Below are positions 40,952 through 45,476 of a stretch of 45,476 nucleotides of DNA, piece by piece. The DNA is from Clostridiales bacterium. Lineage in GTDB: Bacteria; Bacillota; Clostridia; Saccharofermentanales; Saccharofermentanaceae. The stretch lies in contig JAFXPN010000041.1 in assembly GCA_017527865.1 (NCBI GenBank), positions 70,263 to 115,738 of the forward strand, given 5' to 3'. The position numbers were made by a program, and so were the translations under genes. The notes beneath the pieces were generated by a model that saw only the letters and a list, made by a program, of their open reading frames with translations, was not told where the DNA came from and ran no database searches. Numbering within the stretch: position 1 is the first letter of the stretch; every line of letters begins with the position of its first letter.

Positions 40952-40995
40952 TGTTCATTTTTGGAAAGTATACATACTTTTATGAACAAACACAA
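40952..40995 (-). promoter_or_regulatory. Promoter with nested dyad operator of the phosphocholine operon
   Basis: Minus-strand TTGTGT (40990-40995), 17 bases, TATACT (40967-40972). Two nested perfect dyads cover it: inner AAAGTAT-AC-ATACTTT (40965-40980) over the -10 box, outer TGTTCAT (40952-40958) with ATGAACA (40982-40988). A repressor bound here would block transcription; the HTH domain of the operon's own fusion protein is one candidate. Confidence 0.75.
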
Positions 40996-41088
40996 GGAGG
41001 ATGCTTTTTATATCCGCAAAAAGCGTCGGCTTGTATTATAATAAGCAAATAATATTATCCGTAAAAGGTCGTCGAAAGGAACCGTTCA

Positions 41089-42342
41089 ATGTTTTTTAAG
41101 TCTCTTTATATCGACCCCGGAACGGGAAGCATGCTTTTCTCGATCATCATAGGAATTGCAGGCGTCCTGGTCTTTGCAACGAGAGGTCTGTGGATAAAAC
41201 TGAAATTCCTGTTTACGGGAGGAAGGGGCAGAAAAGGTTCTTCGGATACCATGGCAATATGCATCTTCTCGGAAAGCAAACGGTATTGGTCGGTATTCCG
41301 CCCTGTATGCGATGAATTCGAGAAAAGACAAAAGGACATCTGGTACCTCACTGCAAGCCCGGATGATCCGGCACTGAAAGAAGAATACAGATTTGTTCAC
41401 ACCGAGTTTATCGGAGAAGGCAATAAAGCCATCTCCAAGATGAATCTCATAAGCGCGGGAATTGTAGTATCGACTACCCCGAGTCTTGATGTATTTCAAT
41501 GGAAAAGATCGAAGGGTGTCAGATACTATGTACATCTTCCGCATGCTGCAACGGACATCAATATGTACAAGATGTTCGGACTCGATTTCTATGATGCTGT
41601 CCTTCTTTCAGGTCAGTATCAGATAGACCAGCTTCGCAAGCTGGAGGAACTGCGTCATCTGCCTCCCAAGGATCTTAAGCTCGTGGGTATCCCCTATATG
41701 GATAAGATGATAGAGAGGAAAGATGCGCTTCCGGATACTGCTTCGCAGGATAAAAGCACTCCCACTGTCCTGCTTGCACCGTCCTGGGGTGTCAACGGCA
41801 TACTCAGTCTCTACGGATCTTCCTTTATCGACGAACTGATCAACAGCGGTTATCATGTGATCATCAGGCCTCATCCCCAGTCTTTTACTTCCGAGAAGAA
41901 GATGATGGACGATCTTATGGACAAGTATCCTGACGGCGATAAGGTAACATGGAACCGCGATCCCGATAACTTCGACGTACTCAACAGATCGGATATCCTT
42001 ATCTCGGACTTCTCCGGTGTCATATTCGATTACGCGCTGGTATTCAACAAACCCGTCATCTACACTACTCCGTCATATGACAAATCACAATATGACTGCG
42101 TATGGGATGATCTTGACCCGTGGACATTCAGGATACTGCCGAGTATAGGCAGGGAATTGACCCAGGATAACTTCTCCAACATCGGATCTCTTATCAAAGA
42201 ATGCCTCTACGGAGCATCTGCCGGAGAACTGGCAAAAGGACGCGACACGGCGCGCGAACAGACATGGTGTGATATGGGGCACGGCGCCGAGAACGTAACA
42301 AATTACCTGCTGAAGAAGCACGATGAGATTGCAGATTCTTGA
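41089..42342 (+). CDS. CDP-glycerol glycerophosphotransferase-like protein (paralog 2)
   Basis: A 417-residue paralog of the gene at 33560. It shares the membrane-anchor start (SLYIDPGTGSMLFSIIIGIA), the KLKFLFTGGRGRKGSS linker, the core TPSLDVFQWKRSKGVRYYVH, APSWGVNGIL, RPHPQSFTSEKKMMDDLM and DFSGVIFDYALVFNKPVIYT. AAAGGA precedes the ATG. It lies in front of, and overlaps by 20 bases, the YidC-phosphatase fusion gene, which suggests that the two act on the same surface polymer. The other copy lacks such a partner. A divergence point between the copies is the loop after RKLEELRHLPPKDLKLVGIP. Confidence 0.87.
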   Translation: MFFKSLYIDPGTGSMLFSIIIGIAGVLVFATRGLWIKLKFLFTGGRGRKGSSDTMAICIFSESKRYWSVFRPVCDEFEKRQKDIWYLTASPDDPALKEEYRFVHTEFIGEGNKAISKMNLISAGIVVSTTPSLDVFQWKRSKGVRYYVHLPHAATDINMYKMFGLDFYDAVLLSGQYQIDQLRKLEELRHLPPKDLKLVGIPYMDKMIERKDALPDTASQDKSTPTVLLAPSWGVNGILSLYGSSFIDELINSGYHVIIRPHPQSFTSEKKMMDDLMDKYPDGDKVTWNRDPDNFDVLNRSDILISDFSGVIFDYALVFNKPVIYTTPSYDKSQYDCVWDDLDPWTFRILPSIGRELTQDNFSNIGSLIKECLYGASAGELAKGRDTAREQTWCDMGHGAENVTNYLLKKHDEIADS

Positions 42343-44953
42343 TTACATCTTCTTTCTGTTCGTCGAGCCGTTAAAACTTCTGTTTGAAGTCATATTCTTC
42401 TATGCATACAAGTTCACAGGGAACGCGGGTCTTTCAATACTCATCATGAGTCTCGCAGTAAACTTCCTGCTGCTGCCCCTGTACTTCCGCGCAGATAAGC
42501 TCGAGAAGCAGCAAAGAGATAAAAAAGCTTCCATGAAATACTGGACCGATTTTATCAAGGAGAAGTTCAAGGGCGATGAGAAGGTCATGATGCTCCAGAC
42601 TTACTACCGGGAGAACGATTACAAGTCGACGGACGTGCTGAAGGAATCCGTTTCCTTATTCCTTCAGATCCCCTTCTTCATAGCGGCTTACAGTTTCCTG
42701 TCGGGGCTTAAGATCCTTCAGGGCATATCGTTAGGCCCGATACCCGATCTTGGCTCCCCGGATGCGTTGATCAGGATCGGAGCTTTAAGCATCAATCTTC
42801 TTCCCGTATTGATGACTGTCATCAATATCATCTCGGGGTTCATCTATTCAGAGAAGGGTAATATCAAAGATAAGATTAAGCTTATCCTCATCGCTCTTGT
42901 CTTCCTCGTATTGCTCTATGATTCTCCTGCAGGACTCGTATTCTACTGGACGCTCAACAATATCTTCTCGCTTTGCAAGAATGCCGTCACAAGTTTTGGC
43001 AAGAAGGAAATAAAAGAGGTCAAGGATAAGGGGAGCGCGTTAATAAGCCCCCGCAATACACCGGCAATACTGCTTCCCTGCACTGTCCTTGCGGTATTGA
43101 CAGGTATTATGATCCCCTCCGGCATAATATCCCAAAACCCGGAGGAATTCGCCAATACTTACGCAGAGTTCCCGCACAGCCCTACACTGTACATCCTGAC
43201 AAGCGCCCTTACGGCAGCGGGTCTGTTCCTGATCTGGGGTCCCCTTTTCATATTCCTTGCAGGACTTGGCAGAAAAAAAGCAACTGCTGCTCTTCTCAAT
43301 GCCGCTGCAGTTGCAGGCATCATGAATTACATACTGTTCAACAGAAACTTCGGTCTTTTGTCCAAGAAACTGATCTACGAATACAACATGTCATTTGCCG
43401 TCTCCGACACTGCTGTCAATCTTCTTGCAAACACAGCGGTATTCCTCGTTATCATCTTAATCGCAAAAAAACATAAGATGATACTTCGCTACGTAGCAAC
43501 GATATCGGTGATAGCGGTCTTATTTCTTTCCGTAATGTACTGCACCGTGGTCATCATCTATGCCAACGGTAATCCCGGCGCCTTCAAAAGACCCGACAGC
43601 GATATCACGGTACCTATGACTACGACAGGTCAGAACGTGGTAGTCATCATGATGGACAGAATGCTCGGAGCCTATATCCCCTACATCTTTAACGAACGCC
43701 CGGATGTGGCCTCACAGTTTGACGGATTTACTTACTACCCTAATACGGTGTCGCTGGGGAAACATACTAACTTCGCAACTCCGTCTCTCTTCGGGGGCTA
43801 CGATTACACCCCTGCAAAGATCAATGCAAGGGCAGATGAATCTCTTGTCTCAAAACAGAATGAGGCTCTTCTCGTGCTTCCCGTCCTCTTCGCCGGCAAC
43901 GGCTGGACAGTCACCGTAGGCGATCCTCCATACGCGAATTACCACTGGATACCCGATACGAGCATTTATGACGGGTACGATAATATAACAGCTTACCGTT
44001 TGTCGGGCGCTTTTAACGCCAGGAGCGAACTTCTCGTTAATGCAGGAGAGGAATATGAGACCATGCTCAACAGGAATCTGTTCTGCTTCGGATTCATGAA
44101 GAGCCTTCCTCTTATATTACAGCCGGCAGCCTATTCGGACGGGACCTATAACGATATGAATTCCGGCAGCAACGGCTATGTTTACACATCATATTCGGGG
44201 ATAACGCCGCACACCCAATACGGTGTCAACGAGACGCACGTTCAGGAACTCACGGTCCTTCAGTCGCTGAATGATATAGTGAGCGCAGGACCCGGCAACG
44301 GCAACTGTTTCTTTATGTTCTCGAACTGTGCAACGCATGATATATGTCTTCTGCAGGAACCGGAATACATGCCCGCTGCAGTTATCGATAATACGACTTA
44401 TGACGAGGCGCACGAAGACCGCTTCACAGTCAACGGCGTGACAATGAGCATGGATTCCGATTATCTCGACTATGCAAGTTATGAATGCAATATGGAGACC
44501 TGCATCTGCCTCGGGAACTGGTTTGATTATCTTCGCGCGAATAATATCTATGATAATACGAGGATCATCCTCGTTGCCGATCACGGGAGCAACCATATGC
44601 AGTTCGAAGAAATGCTCCTCAATGATCCGCCCTTCGACGTCCAGTCGGTCAATCCGGTCCTGATGGTAAAAGACTTCAATGCATCAGGGTTTACGACCTC
44701 ATACGATTTTATGACCAACGCGGACACCCCGGCTCTTGCGGTGCGCGGGATAATCGATGATGCCGTTAACCCGTTTACGGGAAATCCCCTGATATCAGAT
44801 GACAGACCGGAAGAACAGATCATCTATATCTCTGAGAGACATAACATCTACACCAATAACGGCAATCAATTTGAGGATCCGAACGGATACTTCCTTTCAG
44901 TACACGATAATATCTTTGAAGAGGAGAACTGGAGCATATATGACGGCGCTTGA
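42323..44953 (+). CDS. YidC-like insertase core fused to an alkaline-phosphatase-superfamily (LtaS/sulfatase-type) domain
   Basis: An 876-residue membrane protein. Residues 1-235 resemble the YidC/Oxa1 core: first helix, an amphipathic charged hairpin with YFRADKLEKQQRDKKASMKY, SLFLQIPFFIAAYSFLSGLK and the PAGLVFYWTLNNIFSLCKN end. Residues about 245-430 add further helices. Residues about 430-876 are an extracellular alkaline-phosphatase-superfamily domain: the metal Asp in VVVIMMDRM, a likely nucleophile in KHTNFATPSLFGGY, His in NCATHDI, and VADHGSNHM. Such domains transfer or cleave phospho-groups at the cell surface, for example glycerol-phosphate in lipoteichoic synthesis. It overlaps the CDP-glycerol transferase gene by 20 bases. 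The fusion of an insertase core to such a domain is odd; whether the core still inserts proteins is unknown. The start is not strongly supported by a ribosome site. Confidence 0.78.
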   Translation: MRLQILDYIFFLFVEPLKLLFEVIFFYAYKFTGNAGLSILIMSLAVNFLLLPLYFRADKLEKQQRDKKASMKYWTDFIKEKFKGDEKVMMLQTYYRENDYKSTDVLKESVSLFLQIPFFIAAYSFLSGLKILQGISLGPIPDLGSPDALIRIGALSINLLPVLMTVINIISGFIYSEKGNIKDKIKLILIALVFLVLLYDSPAGLVFYWTLNNIFSLCKNAVTSFGKKEIKEVKDKGSALISPRNTPAILLPCTVLAVLTGIMIPSGIISQNPEEFANTYAEFPHSPTLYILTSALTAAGLFLIWGPLFIFLAGLGRKKATAALLNAAAVAGIMNYILFNRNFGLLSKKLIYEYNMSFAVSDTAVNLLANTAVFLVIILIAKKHKMILRYVATISVIAVLFLSVMYCTVVIIYANGNPGAFKRPDSDITVPMTTTGQNVVVIMMDRMLGAYIPYIFNERPDVASQFDGFTYYPNTVSLGKHTNFATPSLFGGYDYTPAKINARADESLVSKQNEALLVLPVLFAGNGWTVTVGDPPYANYHWIPDTSIYDGYDNITAYRLSGAFNARSELLVNAGEEYETMLNRNLFCFGFMKSLPLILQPAAYSDGTYNDMNSGSNGYVYTSYSGITPHTQYGVNETHVQELTVLQSLNDIVSAGPGNGNCFFMFSNCATHDICLLQEPEYMPAAVIDNTTYDEAHEDRFTVNGVTMSMDSDYLDYASYECNMETCICLGNWFDYLRANNIYDNTRIILVADHGSNHMQFEEMLLNDPPFDVQSVNPVLMVKDFNASGFTTSYDFMTNADTPALAVRGIIDDAVNPFTGNPLISDDRPEEQIIYISERHNIYTNNGNQFEDPNGYFLSVHDNIFEEENWSIYDGA
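42340..42865 (+). repeat. Tandem duplicated segment, copy 1
   Basis: This 526-base stretch, encoding the YidC-like core, is repeated at 44951-45476 at an offset of 2611 bases with no gaps. Similarity is moderate at the start and becomes complete over 42767-42865, which suggests gene conversion or recent duplication. Confidence 0.85.
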
Positions 44954-45476
44954 TCTCATCTTCTTCCTGTTTGTCGAACCGTTAAAGCTTCTGTTTGAAG
45001 TCATATTTTTCTATGCGTATAAACTCACGGAAAATGCAGGGCTTTCCATATTCATCATGAGCCTTGCCGTCAACTTCCTGCTGCTGCCCCTGTACTTCCG
45101 TGCAGATAAGCTCGAGAAGCAGCAAAGAGATAAAAAAGCTTCCATGAAATACTGGACCGATTTCATAAAGCAAAAGTTCAAGGGTGACGAGAAGGTCATG
45201 ATGCTCCAGACTTACTACCGAGAGAACGATTACAAGTCGACCGATGTGCTGAAGGAATCCGTTTCACTGTTTCTCCAGATTCCCTTCTTCATCGCGGCTT
45301 ACAGTTTCCTGTCGGGACTTAAGATCCTTCAGGGCATATCGTTAGGCCCGATACCGGATCTCGGCGCGCCTGATGCATTGATCAGGATCGGAGCTTTAAG
45401 CATCAATCTTCTTCCCGTATTGATGACTGTCATCAATATCATCTCGGGGTTCATCTATTCAGAGAAGGGTAATATC
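44940..45476 (+). CDS. Second YidC-fusion paralog, N-terminal part (cut by window end)
   Basis: A 179-codon fragment that repeats the start of the previous gene: MTALDLIFFLFVEPLKLLFE, then the same charged hairpin and SLFLQIPFFIAAYSFLSGLK. From 42340/44951 on the two copies align without gaps at an offset of 2611 bases, and the last 99 bases before the window end are identical. The ATG at 44940 lies inside the last codons of the first gene (14-base overlap) with GGAG five bases before it. It is thus a tandem duplicate in the same operon; the phosphatase part lies outside the window. Confidence 0.85.
   Translation, partial: MTALDLIFFLFVEPLKLLFEVIFFYAYKLTENAGLSIFIMSLAVNFLLLPLYFRADKLEKQQRDKKASMKYWTDFIKQKFKGDEKVMMLQTYYRENDYKSTDVLKESVSLFLQIPFFIAAYSFLSGLKILQGISLGPIPDLGAPDALIRIGALSINLLPVLMTVINIISGFIYSEKGNI
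44951..45476 (+). repeat. Tandem duplicated segment, copy 2 (truncated by window end)
   Basis: Second copy of the segment at 42340-42865. It continues past the window, so the true length of the repeat is unknown. Confidence 0.85.

Noticed and set aside
1..45476. CRISPR array
   Set aside because: No regularly spaced direct repeats seen; the only tandem repeats are the 11-base pair at 14080 and the gene duplication at the right end.

Overview
The window looks like a chromosome segment from a gut- or rumen-type anaerobic Clostridia bacterium (Bacillota). The evidence is gene content only: a split proton-translocating transhydrogenase (pntAA/pntAB/pntB), a CarD-type regulator, LytTR-DUF3021 and DUF6273 proteins, an IS1182-type remnant, lic-type phosphocholine genes and Shine-Dalgarno motifs before most genes. 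I do not name a genus.

Layout. (1) 1-7.5 kb, minus strand: a tightly overlapping aromatic amino acid operon aroF-tyrA-aroB-aroA-aroC-[chorismate mutase/aroE/aroK fusion]-aroQ-partial ORF. It is preceded by a tyrosine-rich leader peptide and a terminator/antiterminator pair, which reads as a classical ribosome-mediated attenuator. A CarD-family gene lies just upstream. (2) 8.2-10.5 kb, plus: a DUF1538 membrane protein with two dissimilar P-II-like proteins. (3) 10.5-13.9 kb: a zinc/manganese-type ABC transporter (minus) and a patatin-like protein (plus) that share a compact divergent promoter; both genes appear to be leaderless. (4) 13.9-18.7 kb: tRNA-Ala(CGC) followed by an AT-richer accessory island. 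It holds hypothetical secreted or membrane proteins, an XRE regulator, a chimeric ImmA-like/phage-type protein with a possible immunity partner, and an internally deleted IS1182 transposase. (5) 18.8-21.6 kb: transhydrogenase genes. (6) 21.6-33.5 kb: mostly single genes (membrane protein, DUF6273 protein, acetyltransferases, Na/Pi cotransporter, bioY with a BirA operator, deaminase) and a five-gene ABC/LytTR/DUF3021/ferredoxin operon. (7) 33.5 kb to the end: a cell-surface polymer region. Two CDP-glycerol-transferase-like paralogs in direct orientation flank an opposite-strand phosphocholine operon (small membrane protein, NCS1 permease, HTH-LicC-LicA fusion, LicC, LicA, LicB-like). After these comes a tandem pair of proteins fusing a YidC-like insertase core to an alkaline-phosphatase-superfamily domain; the second copy is cut by the window end.

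How the parts work together. The aro operon encodes every step from erythrose-4-phosphate plus PEP to chorismate, plus chorismate mutase and prephenate dehydrogenase, so its product branch is tyrosine; this matches a leader peptide with seven Tyr codons. The right-hand region plausibly imports choline, activates it to CDP-choline and builds a phosphodiester-linked surface polymer, but no LicD-type phosphocholine transferase is inside the window. The most unusual items are the YidC-phosphatase fusion pair, the DUF1538/P-II module, the ImmA-phage chimera and the apparently leaderless leader peptide of the attenuator.

The only gene-poor stretch longer than 300 bases is 17661-18272. It holds the XRE promoter/operator, the IS1182 remnant and two hairpins.
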